DNA of 64,000 bases from Plotosus lineatus (GCA_024760905.1 CM045729.1:78574050-78638049); one strand, 5' to 3'. Positions 11,236-21,766 are shown, counted from the first letter of the stretch. Made by a program: numbers and translations. Notes: a model not told the origin generated them from the sequence alone.

Positions 11236-11302
<67 letters not shown>
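11236..11302. repeat. (CT)n(TA)n microsatellite
   Basis: CT dinucleotides followed by (TA)n close the right side of the hammerhead element. Confidence 0.95.
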
Positions 11303-11653
11303 ATTCATTCATTCCTTCAATTTCTGAACCACTTAATCCTAATTATGGTCATGGGGAGGCTGGTGCCCATCTCAGCCGACTCCTGGCAAGGGCAGGGTAC
11401 ACCCTGGTCAGCTTGCCAGGCCATTGCAGGGCCAACATTCACACAACTATTCACACCTAGGGGAGATTTGAAAGGGCCAATGAACCTACCGTGCATGTTT
11501 TTGGACTGTGGGAGGAAACCAGAGTACCAGGAGGAAACCCACGCAAGAACGAGGAGAACATGCAAACTCCACACAGAAATGCCCAAGCTGGGAATGGAAC
11601 CCAGGACCTTCTTGCTGTGAGGCGGCCATGCTAACCACTACACCACTGTGCCA
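11303..11653 (-). mobile_element. SINE-B, full length, well preserved
   Basis: Best-preserved minus-strand SINE-B in this part of the window. The head is at 11600-11653 (minus: GTGGTTAGCATGGCCGCCTC, then GGTCCTGGGTTCCATTCCC). The body holds TTGGACTGTGGGAGGAAACC on the plus strand, and the (AATG)-type tail (ATTCATTC on the plus strand) is at 11303-11312. (GT)n follows at 11679-11700. Confidence 0.9.
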
Positions 11654-11814
11654 CATACATACATATATACTTACATATATGTGTGTGTGTGTGTGTGTGT
11701 GAATGTGTTTATTAAACAGATACACGTATTTATAAGTACAGGTGATATGGTTGGATGGTCATAAATATATGTACAGTATAACCTGTAAATATATAGATTA
11801 ATAATGCAGAAATT

Positions 11815-12262
11815 CATAATATTGCTAATTAGGGTCACAAGGAGGCGGTTGCCCATCTCAGCAAACTCTAGGTGAAGATTAGGTACACCCTGAACGGCTA
11901 ACACACATTCAACCATTCACACTCAGACCTAGGAGCAATTTGAAACCCATGGTTAAGCTACCGTGCATGTTTTTGTGACTGGGGGAGGAAACCAGAGCAC
12001 CAGGAGGAAACACCTTCAAGCACTCCTCTCAGAAAGGGCTGATACCAGGAATCAAACCTGGGGCTTCCGTGCTGTGAGGCGGACATTCTTCTTTTCCTTT
12101 CGGCTTTTCCCTTCAGGGGTCGCCACAGCGAATCATCTGCCTCCATCTCACCCTATCCTTTGCATCTTCTTCTCTGACACCAACGGCCTTCATGTCCTCC
12201 TTCACCACATCCATGAATCGTCTCTTTGGTGCTGTGAGGCGGACATGCAAACCATATTTCTG
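11815..12262 (-). mobile_element. SINE-B interrupted by an RTE fragment
   Basis: Minus-strand SINE-B split at its head. The segment GTGCTGTGAGGCGGACAT occurs at 12069-12086 and again at 12229-12246, an 18-bp TSD flanking the RTE insert at 12087-12228. The SINE-B is therefore older than that RTE insertion. Confidence 0.88.
12087..12228 (-). mobile_element. RTE LINE 3' fragment, 5'-truncated
   Basis: 142-bp insertion flanked by an 18-bp TSD. On the minus strand it encodes the RT C-terminus (RRFMDVVKEDMKAVGVREED, then a WRQMIRCGDP-type ending) and finishes with the short 3'UTR GCCGAAAGGAAAAGAAGA. RTE elements typically have such very short 3'UTRs. Confidence 0.85.
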
Positions 12263-12598
12263 TAATAATTAATGCAAATTAACAATTATTCATTGATGGC
12301 AATGTGGATATTGCTGAACATTTTCTGAGGCGGACTATCACTAAGTCCCTCAAACAGAATTGAGACTCGAAGGCAAGAAGTTCTTAAGTCGCATTTTCCA
12401 AAAATGAGATGACACTAAAGCCATAAAGTAGAGTGTGAAAAAATCTCTAGAGTCAAAAGCCATAAAGTGGAGTAGAGTCAAAAATCTCTAAATTAAAGTA
12501 CTCAAGTCTTCAATTCGACAGTTCCTGAATCTGCTAAATTTTTGTACAGGAAATAAAAATGTGCCAAAAAAGGGATTTGTAGGGAAAAAGTACCCATG
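12263..12598. other. No feature recognised
   Basis: AT-rich. A short internal repetition (AAAGCCATAAAGT around 12416 and 12456) is the only structure seen. Confidence 0.4.
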
Positions 12599-12599
12599 T

Positions 12600-12912
12600 A
12601 AGGCAGTGGTGTCCTGGTGGTAAAGGTGCTGAATCACTGATCCCAAGGTTAGAGATTCAAGCCCCACTCTCAACAGGTTGTCACTGTCCCCCAGTGCAAC
12701 TAACTGGGTTATCAAAGGCCGGCCATGTCTCTCACTGTCTCTGGTGTGAGGCTGTAAAAGAACCATTGCTGACTTTCTGCAAGAGTAGCTGCATAGCTAT
12801 CAGCATGTTACTGTCCTGCGATGGCCCGTTGAGCTGTCCAGGGTGTTCTCTACCTTTGCCCGGAGTCGGCTGGAATGGGTGCCAGCCTCCCCATGACCCT
12901 AATTAGGATTAG
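12600..12912 (+). mobile_element. SINE-A truncated by a TTAA-type insertion
   Basis: Complete through CCTAATTAGGATTAG, then abruptly continues as CCCTTTAACGCCC. The intact family tail reads GGATTAAGCGG here, so the break lies at a TTAA. The A-box region is GTGTCCTGGTGGTAAAGG. Divergence is moderate. Confidence 0.85.
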
Positions 12913-13440
12913 CCCTTTAACGCCCAGCAGGACCATATGGTCCTCTTTCAAAAAATGCTTAATAACTACTAGAGGCATTGTACTCAGTGCTGCTGCCATA
13001 CACAACGTGGTCTATACTTGTTGTGGCATTGCCTGATGCAACACAGCTTGGTACCACATACCTCAGACGGCTGTGAGACGACATAGCATACTGCATAGCA
13101 ACAGTGACTGTGTGGCTATCAGAAACTGAGTGAAACGGTATTGGTGTGGTAAAAGTACCGAAGTCCATGGATTTTATGATAATAAGTACTGAAGTCCATA
13201 TGTTTTCATGGCAAAAGTACCAAAGCCTGAAAGTTATTTTCTTGTTTTCTTTTCATAATAAATCATTATTTTTCCACAAAAATGTGTCTACTTTGTATAA
13301 CCCCTGGGACTGGTAGCAGATGCCACTGAATGTTATCTTTTTAAAAAGTATCTACAGCTTGTTTTCAAAACTTTTACCCTTAATATCTCAGAAGTATTAT
13401 TTTGTCACTAAAGTACTTCTTGCACCAAGGTCATCAATTT
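12913..13440 (+). mobile_element. piggyBac-like non-autonomous element, copy 1
   Basis: Starts CCCTTTAACGCCCAGCAGGA directly after TTAG, a decayed TTAA. It shares a long stretch (CTATACTTGTTGTGGCATTG, then GATGCAACACAGCTTGGTAC) with the TTAA-flanked element at 34700-35030. The right end could not be fixed, so the end coordinate is approximate. Confidence 0.6.
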
Positions 13441-13458
13441 TTATATCCACCGAGCCTT

Positions 13459-13640
13459 TCATTTATCATTTTCTTAACCGCTTCATCCTAATTAGGTTCT
13501 CGGGGAGGCTGGCACCCATCTCAGGCGACTCTGGGCAAGGGCGGCGTACACCCTGGACAACTCGCCAGGCCATTACAGGGCCAACACTCACACAACCATC
13601 CATACTCACACTCACACCTAGGGATGATTTGGAACACCCT
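13459..13640 (-). mobile_element. SINE-B 3' part
   Basis: Tail-side 180 bp only. The plus strand reads TCTTAACCGCTTCATCCTAA, then GGCTGGCACCCATCTCAGGC, ending near CACACCTAGGGATGATTTGG. The head is missing. Confidence 0.8.
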
Positions 13641-13851
13641 CCACCAAGCCTTTAGTTTTAGTATATACTACACAGAAGCATCAATCAAACAAAATACAAC
13701 AAGTTCTTCACTGTTAACTCTGTACACTGTTAGTTGATTTAAGCTTTAGGCTGAATTTGCATCATTAATAATTATGTACCAAATGCAGGGTGGGTGTCTC
13801 TGACATCCAAAGAGTCAGAGGTGCATAATTGTTTTAGTATATATGACATCG

Positions 13852-13980
13852 GAATCCCTGGGCAAGGTCTTCATCACACATGTGCCTCTACCCACCCTGC
13901 AGTATAAATGGGTAATAGTTAGTCAGGTAGCCTGCTATGCACGAGTATTTCATCCAGGAGGAGTGCAACAAAGGGTTTAC
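13852..13980 (+). mobile_element. SINE-C-like relic
   Basis: Shares CCCTGGGCAAGGTCTT, GTGCCTCTACCCACCCTGCA and AGTATAAATGGGTA words with the complete SINE-C at 41773-42070 (minus). The head and much of the flanks are diverged, so limits are approximate. Confidence 0.55.
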
Positions 13981-14232
13981 TTTTTCCAAAATTAAAGTAT
14001 GTTGTACTCCCAAAAGATGTTCAACATATATTACAGGAAACAAGAATAATACATTTAAATGAGATTTTTATCATTTATATTTACATTATTTAAATATTTA
14101 CTCATGGCACTAAGGCAGGTCATGTGCTGAGCCGGCTAATTGCTCTGTATAGGTCTGTTCACCCTACTTATTCAGAAATGAAAGCAAAGAGTAGTCCATT
14201 AAGATGTTCTAGTCTATACTACAGGAAGCACA

Positions 14233-14690
14233 AGAATCTTCTTCTTCTTTTCCTTTCAGCTGTTCCCTTCAGGGGTCGCCACAGCAAATCATCTGCCTCC
14301 ATCTCACCCTATCCTCTGCATCTTCTTCTCTTACACCAACTACCCTCATGTCCTTCACCACATTCATAAATCTCCTCTTTGGTCTTCCTCTAGGCTTTCT
14401 GCCTGGTAGTTCCAACCTCAACATCCTACTACCAATATATTACACCCAAAGAGAACCTCAACATGTTCATCCTGCTACCTCCAGCTCTGCCTCCTGTCTT
14501 TTCCTCAGTGCCACTGTTTCTAAACCATACAACATCGCTGGCCTCAACACCATCTTGTACACTTTTCCTTTCATTCTTGTCGATACCTTCCTATCACACA
14601 TCACACTGGATACTTTTCTCTAACCATTCCAACCTGCCTGCATATGCTTCTTCACCTCTTTTCCACACTCTCCATTGCTTTGGACTGTAA
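14233..14690 (-). mobile_element. RTE LINE 3' end with internal deletion
   Basis: On the minus strand it encodes YKMVLRPAMLYGLETVALRK and QEAELEVA. It then jumps to MLRLELPGRKPRGRPKRRF and GVREEDAEDRVRWRQMI, ending GAACAGCTGAAAGGAAAAG and an AAG-rich tail. Relative to an intact RTE C-terminus a block of codons is missing between these two parts (at about 14435-14465). Several substitutions confirm it is dead. Confidence 0.8.
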
Positions 14691-15115
14691 CATACTAAAA
14701 TGTGTTTTTGGAGTGCCACCCCCAAAAGCATGACATGATCACATTGCTTTCTTCATGTGACTATAACATAATGTGAGTGTCCACCATTTAGATTCAAATA
14801 TTATTCAAACATTATTCCATCAGAATTATGATTTTTAATCCTATGGACCAATAATTCCTGTTTAGCATATAACATTCTTTATCTTGAGATAGCAAACCAA
14901 TCAGATTGCACCAGAAGTACAAACATAACCAGATGGGTCATTCTCTGAAACTGGATTAAACTTAATATTTGATATTTGGGCATAATATTTTCAAAAAACT
15001 ATAAAGAATTAATAGATCAATTCCTGTCCCAAACATATCACATGTACGCATACAACAAGATATGGACCCCTTCAATTCTCCGACCAGCCACATCTCTGAG
15101 ACGATCATCTAACTG
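14691..15115. other. No feature recognised
   Basis: AT-rich sequence without recognised repeats or exons. Confidence 0.4.
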
Positions 15116-15590
15116 AGCTATCGTCTAGCTGGTAGCCATGTCTACATCCACAAGTACTGTGAGCTTCATGTGTTTTGACTTTTCCAGTGCATTCAACATC
15201 ATGAGGCCAACCCTCCCGGGTGAGAAGCTGACAGCGATGTAGGTGAATACCTCTCTTGTGTCCTGGATTATAAGACTACCTGACTGGAAGCCCACTGTAT
15301 GTGCGCCTGCAGCACTGCATGTCAGACACAGTGGTCAGCAACACAGGAGTACCACAAGGTACTGTCCTCTCCCCTTTCCTCTTCACCCTCTACCCAGCAG
15401 ACTTCAGCTACTGCACAGAGACCTGCCATCTTCAGAAGATTTCTGATGATTCTGCTGTAGTTGGATGTATCAATGGAGGTGATGAAATAGACTATTGAGC
15501 TTCTGTTTGTCACATGGTGTGAGCAGAATCATCTGCGGCTTAATGTGACAAACTCGAACACACTGTATGTGGATTTTAGGAGATATAGAC
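15116..15590 (+). pseudogene. CR1/L2/Rex-type LINE reverse transcriptase fragment
   Basis: Broken reading frames spell FSSAFN-type, WII..LPDWKPTV, RLQHCMSDTVVSNTGVPQGT, VLSPFLFTLYPADFSYC and CHLQKISDDSAVVGCINGG. These match RT motifs of the fish Rex/L2 LINE group: the PQG motif, then (F/I)SDD in place of YADD as the catalytic box. The frame is interrupted upstream (a TAG before the VNTSLVSW region) and downstream. Both element ends are lost. Confidence 0.78.
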
Positions 15591-15655
15591 AATATTGAAC
15601 AATACCACTGACATACTAGTATATATATGTATAATCGTTCATCATCATAATTTTC

Positions 15656-15955
15656 TCATTTTCTGTAACTGCTTAATCCTCACAGGGAGGCCAGCGCCCA
15701 TCCCAGTCGACTCCAAGCGAGGGCAGAGTACACCCTACACAGGCCATCACAGGGTGGAAACAGCTACTCTTGTCGAAAGTCAGGAATGATTCTTTTACAT
15801 CAACCTCACATAATAGACAATGAGAGACATGGTCCGCCTTTGATAACCCAGTTAGCTGCACTGGGGGTACAGTGACAACCCGTGGAGAGTGGGGCTTGAA
15901 CCCCCAATCTAAGAATCAGTGATCCAGCATCTTTACCACCAGGCCATCACTGCCC
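15656..15955 (-). mobile_element. SINE-A, minus strand
   Basis: Near complete. Head complement GGTGGTAAAGATGCTGGATC is at the high-coordinate end, and the tail (plus GTAACTGCTTAATCCTCAC) is at 15666. A small deletion lies in the central GGCCATCACAGGGTGGAAAC region. It abuts the (CA)n/(TA)n tract beside hammerhead locus 2. Confidence 0.88.
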
Positions 15956-15957
15956 TA

Positions 15958-15977
15958 TACACACACACACACACAGA

Positions 15978-16071
<94 letters not shown>
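15958..16071. repeat. (CA)n then (TA)n microsatellite
   Basis: Compound dinucleotide tract forming the left boundary of hammerhead locus 2. Confidence 0.97.
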
Positions 16072-16075
<4 letters not shown>

Positions 16076-16132
16076 AAAAATAATAAAAGGACAGGACAAA
16101 GACTTTCTATTGAAACTCCATTTATCATATTT

Positions 16133-16187
16133 ATCACTACAGATCTGTTTCGAGGGGTGGTGAAACCATCCTCTCGCTTCAGGTGAT
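16133..16187 (-). ncRNA. Hammerhead motif, copy 3, variant core
   Basis: Same stems as copies 1 and 2, but the core reads CTGAAGC: position 9 is C where A is conserved. The C could instead pair with G12 and extend stem II. An 8-bp direct repetition (TTTATCAT/TTTATCAC) lies just outside stem I. Reduced or no cleavage is expected. Confidence 0.6.
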
Positions 16188-16211
16188 TATAGAAGATAAG
16201 ATTCTTCTATA

Positions 16212-16266
16212 ATCACCTGAAGAGAGAGGATGGTTTCATCACCCCTCGAAACAGATCTGTAGTGAT
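16212..16266 (+). ncRNA. Hammerhead ribozyme motif, copy 4
   Basis: Complete core: CTGAAGA at 16217-16223, GAA before ACAGATCTGT, triplet GTA, and stem I ATCAC/GTGAT. Stem II carries TGG/TCA with one G-U wobble, compatible with folding. Confidence 0.75.
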
Positions 16267-16380
16267 AAATGGAGTTTCAATAGAATAGTTTGTCCTGTCC
16301 TTTTATTATTTTTATTGTTATTTGCTCTACCAAAAAGTATTGAGCACTCTCCTACGGAAGGATCTACTCAGAAAATCCTA

Positions 16381-16383
16381 TAT

Positions 16384-16454
<71 letters not shown>
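16381..16454. repeat. (CA)n(TA)n microsatellite
   Basis: Right boundary tract of hammerhead locus 2, running directly into the TA that precedes the next MITE. Confidence 0.97.
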
Positions 16455-16457
<3 letters not shown>

Positions 16458-16609
16458 GGATCCCTCGCTACTTCGTGCTTCAATTCATGCGGCTTCAGTG
16501 CATCATGTTTTGTTTTTTGTTTTTTTTTTAATATTCATAGAATTAGAAAATAAGGAAATTAAGAATTGAGGAAAAGTTAAGGAAAATGCCGCAAAAACAA
16601 GGACAATTA

Positions 16610-16702
<93 letters not shown>

Positions 16703-16900
16703 TTAAACAAACACAAACCAAAAAACAACCCAAAACCTCCCATCAAAACTACTTACATTTTTGTGAGGTGCTCATCTGAGTGTGTTCACGCATGTCTGTT
16801 TGTGTGTATTTATATTTTATTTCCATCTTATGCATTATTTTTGAATGTTTCATTGTTATTATAAGCATTTATAGCGTTGAATATGTATTTATTGATATTT
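16455..16900 (+). mobile_element. TA-flanked MITE (CAGGGATCCCTC family), right end lost
   Basis: Begins CAGGGATCCCTCGCTACTTC after TA. The interior holds AAGGAAAATGCCGCAAAAAC and GCATTTATAGCGTTGAATAT, shared with 36101-36948 and 63229-63700. An (AT)n tract at about 16613-16700 has grown inside. The TIR expected on the right is not found. Confidence 0.75.
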
Positions 16901-17361
16901 CTGTATAAGCACATATACATGTACGTATACTTATATACTTCACTACGTGAAGCTGTAATTAATTTATTCACCAAAAACAACTGGGGTAAATTTGGGGTCG
17001 ATATGTGAATGAATTTGAAGATGAATTTGGTCTCCATACAAATTTCTTCATGTTTATTACTAAATCAAGTGCAGGCATGTGCAAGAAGTAGTTTCTTCAC
17101 CATCTTTGTAACAATGGATCATGAATTTATTGTCTATATAAAGGGTGTCAACGGGTTTATAGGAGAGTGTCGGGTCGAGCTTTGAGGGCAAAGTCCGCAT
17201 CATCTCTCCCAGGCCACGAACGCTCCTGCCCGGCTCGGATGGGCCGCGAACCCGCCCGTACGTTCTTGGAGGTTACTGGACTACGTGGGAATATAGAGAT
17301 TGTGAATTTATTTTTCGATGCTACACAATTCGTTTTATTTTAGCTGGATGGTGTAGTTATA
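16901..17361. other. No feature recognised; GC-richer patch at 17170-17290
   Basis: No recognised repeat. A CpG-containing patch (CCACGAACGCTCCTGCCCGG, then GGGCCGCGAACCCGCCCGTA) stands out from the AT-rich surroundings, but no exon is evident. Confidence 0.35.
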
Positions 17362-17646
17362 CAGTGGTACCTCAATTTACGAAATTAATCCATTCCGGAA
17401 GTGGTTTCGTAACCTGGACTTTTCGTAAGTTGAACCGCATTTAACAGGTAAAACGTGTAATTCATTCCAAAGCCCCCAGTACTACACCCTAAACCCTTTA
17501 AAAATTATAAAAGTATACCTTTGAAGGCCTCCTTCTGCTTCAATATCGTACCGATGGTGGACGGGTTTGGCCATATTCCTTTGTGATATCACTCAACCGC
17601 ATGCAACAAGCCCGCTTCTTCTTTTCACTTGCACCAGGAATCACAC

Positions 17647-17727
<81 letters not shown>

Positions 17728-18135
17728 CGTTCGCATGTGTTGACCATGTCTTCTTAGCAGAGTTATAATCTTACAAATGTTTATGCAAGGTTAAAACCCT
17801 GAGGCAAAAAATAAAGTTGCAATAAGCACACTCAAAAAACTCATAAAACAACAGTAATTCTGTACTTTACACGAAAAGCATTATAGGAGATGCAGCTCCA
17901 TAATAGCCAATAGGAGGGAGCTGCATCATCTCTCCTAGCCAATGAGAGGCCAGCGGGGCGGGATGTTGGGAGATCAAAATGGGAGAGCATGTTGGGAGAG
18001 CAACTCGTGCATTGTTTGAATTTTTGAGATGGTGCTTTTGTAACCAAAAATTTTGTGTCCCAAAATTTTAGCAAAATGTTTTTTGTAACCTGGATTTTTC
18101 GTTTGCTGGGGCTTTCATAAGTTCAGGTTCCACTG
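17362..18135. mobile_element. TA-flanked Tigger-like MITE (CAGTGGTACCTC)
   Basis: 774 bp with TA on both sides. Left end CAGTGGTACCTCAATTTACG; right end (reverse complement) CAGTGGAACCTGAACTTATG. Sub-terminal words TTCGTAACCTGGACTTTTCG and TTTTGTAACCTGGATTTTTC are in direct orientation. A (GT)n expansion at 17649-17726 lies inside. No transposase remains. Confidence 0.85.
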
Positions 18136-18986
18136 TAAAAGTAAAGCTACCCTGATTCTCAATGCACATGACAGCTCTTTTATTTTCCACACACATTAAT
18201 GATTTAATTGCCAGTGTGTATAAAGAAAGGAATTATTCAAAATGTTTCCTTTATGATTCATTCACAGTGTGAAGATGTCTTCAATAAAAACATTGTCAGC
18301 TTTTTTGGGGGATAATCTGGAATGAACCGGAGGAAAGCAGCTCACAAAGCAGCCAAACATCAAATGTCATACTTCAACTCAACACAAAATAATATGTTTA
18401 CAGTTTAGCTACGTAGGGAGGCGAGATTCTTCAGTGGCTTAAAATAGTATCTCAAGTTTATAATTATATCATGGATGGAATGACAATGTTGACATTTCAT
18501 TGTTCTGCTGTCAAATTAAGCCTTCCTTAAAATGTGCTAATTTTGTCACCAACAACAGATTTTTTTTTCTGTGTTAATGAGCTCCTGTGTAAGTGGAACG
18601 CTCACTAAAGGAAATAAAGTTACTGATGATGAGCAAAGTCTTCTCTGGTCCTCAGAACGGTGTCACGTGGCAGTTAGTGTCAATTAAGCGTCCAGAAATT
18701 TTCTTTTTCACTCTGGCGTGAGTGTTTCGCCAAGACCTCCGCCCCTCCCAAATCCATCGTCTGAACCAGTAATAATCCCTTGAGTATTTCCAAATGGGGA
18801 AAGTGCTTCTTGTTATACAGCTTCTTTTTGACGAGTTGTCAGGATAAAGCTTCCTTCAATAGGCAGTAGGTTAAAAACTTCCTTCATGACAAGCTTGAAT
18901 ACACTGAAAGCTCACATTTCATAATTCGGTGTTATAGCCTCTCTCAGAGCTTGGGGAAATGTCTATGCTAATATGCATTCCATGCC

Positions 18987-18990
<4 letters not shown>
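18136..18990. other. Non-repetitive upstream DNA, possible conserved element
   Basis: No repeat family recognised across 850 bp, unusual for this window. It contains no open frame of note. It could be regulatory, but conservation cannot be judged here. Confidence 0.3.

Positions 18991-19056
<66 letters not shown>
18991..19056. repeat. (CA)33 microsatellite
   Basis: Pure CA dinucleotide run. Confidence 0.98.
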
Positions 19057-19058
<2 letters not shown>

Positions 19059-19512
19059 AATCAGATTACAGGAAACTGAGGTCTCACTGCTAAAACCGAG
19101 GCAAGCGGAAAAAGGAAAATTACATTGTTTATGTCAAAGATAGATTATGCTGTAACAAATGGAGACAAAGAAAATATATCAAAAACCTCATGCATATTTT
19201 ATTTTTATTTTTCCATGAGTCCATGGATGATGTAATATTTCTAAAGAGGAAGCACGTTCTAATACTGCACTACTGGTGTGTGGGTGAGGTGTGTTTTTTT
19301 TTTTTCTTTCTTTTTTGAGGAAGTGATAAGCTGATTCTTGGCAATTTGGTCTGTGTTGGCAAGCGGAGCTACAGTATGGTCATGCTGTGCATATTCAAAA
19401 AACTCTTGCCAATCATGCTTCGCTGTATTTTGTTTCGTGCAAAATGGAAATGTGAGGAAGGAATAATATTTACGGTATGTACAGTATATTTCATTCCCCA
19501 CCTCCAACCACC
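19057..19512. other. No feature recognised
   Basis: AT-rich, with a T-rich tract at 19292-19315. No exon or repeat end was recognised. Confidence 0.4.
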
Positions 19513-19773
19513 TTACTCTTTCTTAGAGTTGGAGTCCATTGTAGATGACTCTGGGTGAAGACGGGGTACACCCTGAGCAGCCTGCCAAACCATCACAGGG
19601 CCAAAACAGACGAGCAACCACTCACATGCACATCCACATCTCGGGGCAATGTAGCCAATTAGCCGAATGTGCATGTATTTCGAGTGTCCGAGGTAACTGA
19701 GGCACCCAGAGGAAATCTGGGCAAACACGAGGAGAACATGCAAACTCCACACAGAAACATCTACCCGTGACCT
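19513..19773 (-). mobile_element. SINE-B split by a SINE-A
   Basis: Minus-strand SINE-B body and tail. Its head-side continuation is displaced by the SINE-A inserted at 19774. CCCGTGACCT is duplicated at 19764-19773 and 20124-20133 as the TSD. Confidence 0.85.
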
Positions 19774-20123
19774 CAGTTCATCAGTTCATTTTCTGTACCC
19801 ACTTAATCCTAATTTGGGTTGCGGGGAGGCTGGTGCCCATCCCAGCCAACTTCGGGCGAGGGCAGAGTACACCCTGGACAGCTCGCCAGGCCATCGCAGG
19901 GCGGAAACACGGCGACAGCTTTGCAGCTACTCTTGTCGAAAGTCAGCAATGGTTCTTTTACATGCCTCACACCATAGACAGTGAGAGACATGGCCGGCCT
20001 TTGATAACCCAGTTAGCTCCACTGGGGGGGGGAAAGTGACAACCTTGTGCAGAGTGGGACTCGAACCCCCAACCTTTGGATCAGCGATCCAGCGCCCTAT
20101 ACCACTAGACCACCACTGCCCTG
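19774..20123 (-). mobile_element. SINE-A, full length, with 10-bp TSD
   Basis: Complete and well preserved. On the minus strand it starts GGGCAGTGGTGGTCTAGTGG, has B box GGTTCGAGTCCC, and ends CCTAATTAGG... with a GAACTGATGAACTG tail. It is inserted into an older SINE-B. Confidence 0.93.
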
Positions 20124-20184
20124 CCCGTGACCTAATTCATTTAATTTAAATTTTATGACATATCAAGGTATTACATCATCATCA

Positions 20185-20523
20185 TGGGGCACTGGTGGCC
20201 TGGTGGTAGAGGTGCTGGATCACTGATCCTAAGGTTGGGCATTCAAGCCTCACTTTCCATGGATTGTCACTACCCCCCCTCCAATGCAGCAACCTGGGTT
20301 ATCAAAGTCCGGCCATGTCTCTCACTGTCTATGGTGTGAGGGTCATGTAAAAGAACCATTGCTGACTTTGAACAAGAGCTGTCAGCATGTTTTAGCGCTG
20401 CGATGGCCTGACGGGATGTCTAAGGTGTATTCTGTCTTCACCTCGAGTCGACTGGGATGGGCACCAGCCTCCGCGTGATGCTAATTAGGATTAAGAGGTT
20501 ACAGAAAACGAATGAATGAATGA
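20185..20523 (+). mobile_element. SINE-A, plus strand
   Basis: Full length, with a diverged A-box region (GGTGGCCTGGTGGTAGAGG) and B box (GGCATTCAAGCCT). It ends AGGATTAAGAGGTTACAG-(AATG)n, then (CAT)n. Older than the neighbouring minus-strand copy, judging by substitutions. Confidence 0.9.
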
Positions 20524-21445
20524 ACATCATCATCATCATGTGTGTCTCTGGTTGTTTTAAAAAGAGTACCTACAAGAGATCAAATGAGGAAAATGGCAGA
20601 AGAGAAGCATGAACAGCAGTTTTCTGTATTTACATTAACGCTCCAGTATTTAGATTGACTGAGAGGACAAAAAACACTCCAAAGATGATATCACTATGCA
20701 AGGCATCATGGGAAAATTGAACAAGTTTTAGACATGTTGAACTGTGCAATAAAGACATTTTTCAAGCAGCGAATTGACATTCATTATCCATTATCCTCTC
20801 TTGTTCGTCCATTGTCACAAAACTGCAAAGTGGCCTATTGAAATAGCAGCAGGAATAAAAAGTGCACTGAAGTGCAATTTCACCCCCCACTCAGCACATA
20901 AAGCTATTACAGCTATCTGATTATTCTCTCTGATGACATGACAGAAGAGTATTGCCATTGGAGACCAGCATTAAAAACCCGAAGGACGGACGTAGGATGC
21001 GTTTGTAAGACGGTCATTTTTCCGGCCATGTAGAAATTGCCGTGTCCTAAGAGAGGGTGCTCTGAATGGCCGCATTAAAGAGTTATCACTGATAACAATG
21101 AACGAGAGCGATGAAATGAAGTGGCTTTTTAATTGCTGGAGAGAGGCCATTAGCCAGGCACCCACGCAGAACCACAGGCTCTTTGGTGCTGCTAGCATGC
21201 TTCGCTGGAGCAGGAAAAGTGGGCGAAGTAACACACGGGGAGTTTCAGTCACACTAAGGAAGGCTCTTATTCTAAAGGAAAGGCAGAGTGACAAGTAGGA
21301 AAGGGGGAGGGTCAGAAAGAAATGTACAAGCTGATAGGTAAAAAAATGAGTTTGTTTTGAGAGCTAGTCAAGTGCTACTGATCTTATAAATGTCATGTAT
21401 GGGAATTAAGAATAGGTAAAGTGCCCCATGAAACCAGCAAAACAA
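20524..21445. other. Non-repetitive block; candidate conserved non-coding element at 20880-21300
   Basis: No repeat signature. The segment 20930-21220 has balanced composition and transcription-factor-like words (the GATA palindrome TTATCACTGATAA at 21079, TTTTTAATTGCTGG at 21125). Frames on both strands are short and unlike known proteins. Confidence 0.3.
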
Positions 21446-21766
21446 GAGCTTAATCCTAATTAGGGTCGCAGGGAGGCTGGCGCCCATCCCAGCCAACTTC
21501 GGTCGAGGGCAGAGTACACCCTGGACAGCTCGCCAGGCCATCGCAGGGCGGAAACACGCTGACGGCTTTGCAGCCAACTTTTGTCGAAAGTCAGCAATGG
21601 TTCTTATACATGCCTCACACCATAGACAGTGAGAGACATGGCCGGCCTTTGATAACCCAGTTAGCTGCACTGGGGAGGACAATGTCAACCTTGTGGAGAG
21701 TGGGAATCGAACCCCCAACCTTTGGATCAGCGATCCAGCACCTATACCACTAGACCACCACTGCCC
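21446..21766 (-). mobile_element. SINE-A, minus strand
   Basis: Complete from head (plus CTAGACCACCACTGCCC at the right end) to CTTAATCCTAATTAGGGTCG at the left. It lacks an obvious (AATG)n tail. Confidence 0.92.

Larger units (their letters stand above)
16072..16380. mobile_element. Head-to-head retroelement terminal repeat with two hammerheads, locus 2
   Basis: Same architecture as locus 1: a minus arm (16072-16200) and a longer plus arm (16201-16380) ending CCTACGGAAGGATCTACTCAG AAAATCC. Microsatellite DNA flanks it on both sides. The left arm breaks at the same internal point as in locus 1 (ACAATAAAAATAATAAAAGG beside (TA)n). The element therefore has a defined structure and is not a random inverted duplication. 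Confidence 0.75.

Noticed and set aside
11317..11586. Numerous 60-140-codon frames containing VWSLHVL or ECACSPRA-type strings
   Set aside because: They are translations of SINE-A and SINE-B copies and recur wherever those SINEs occur.
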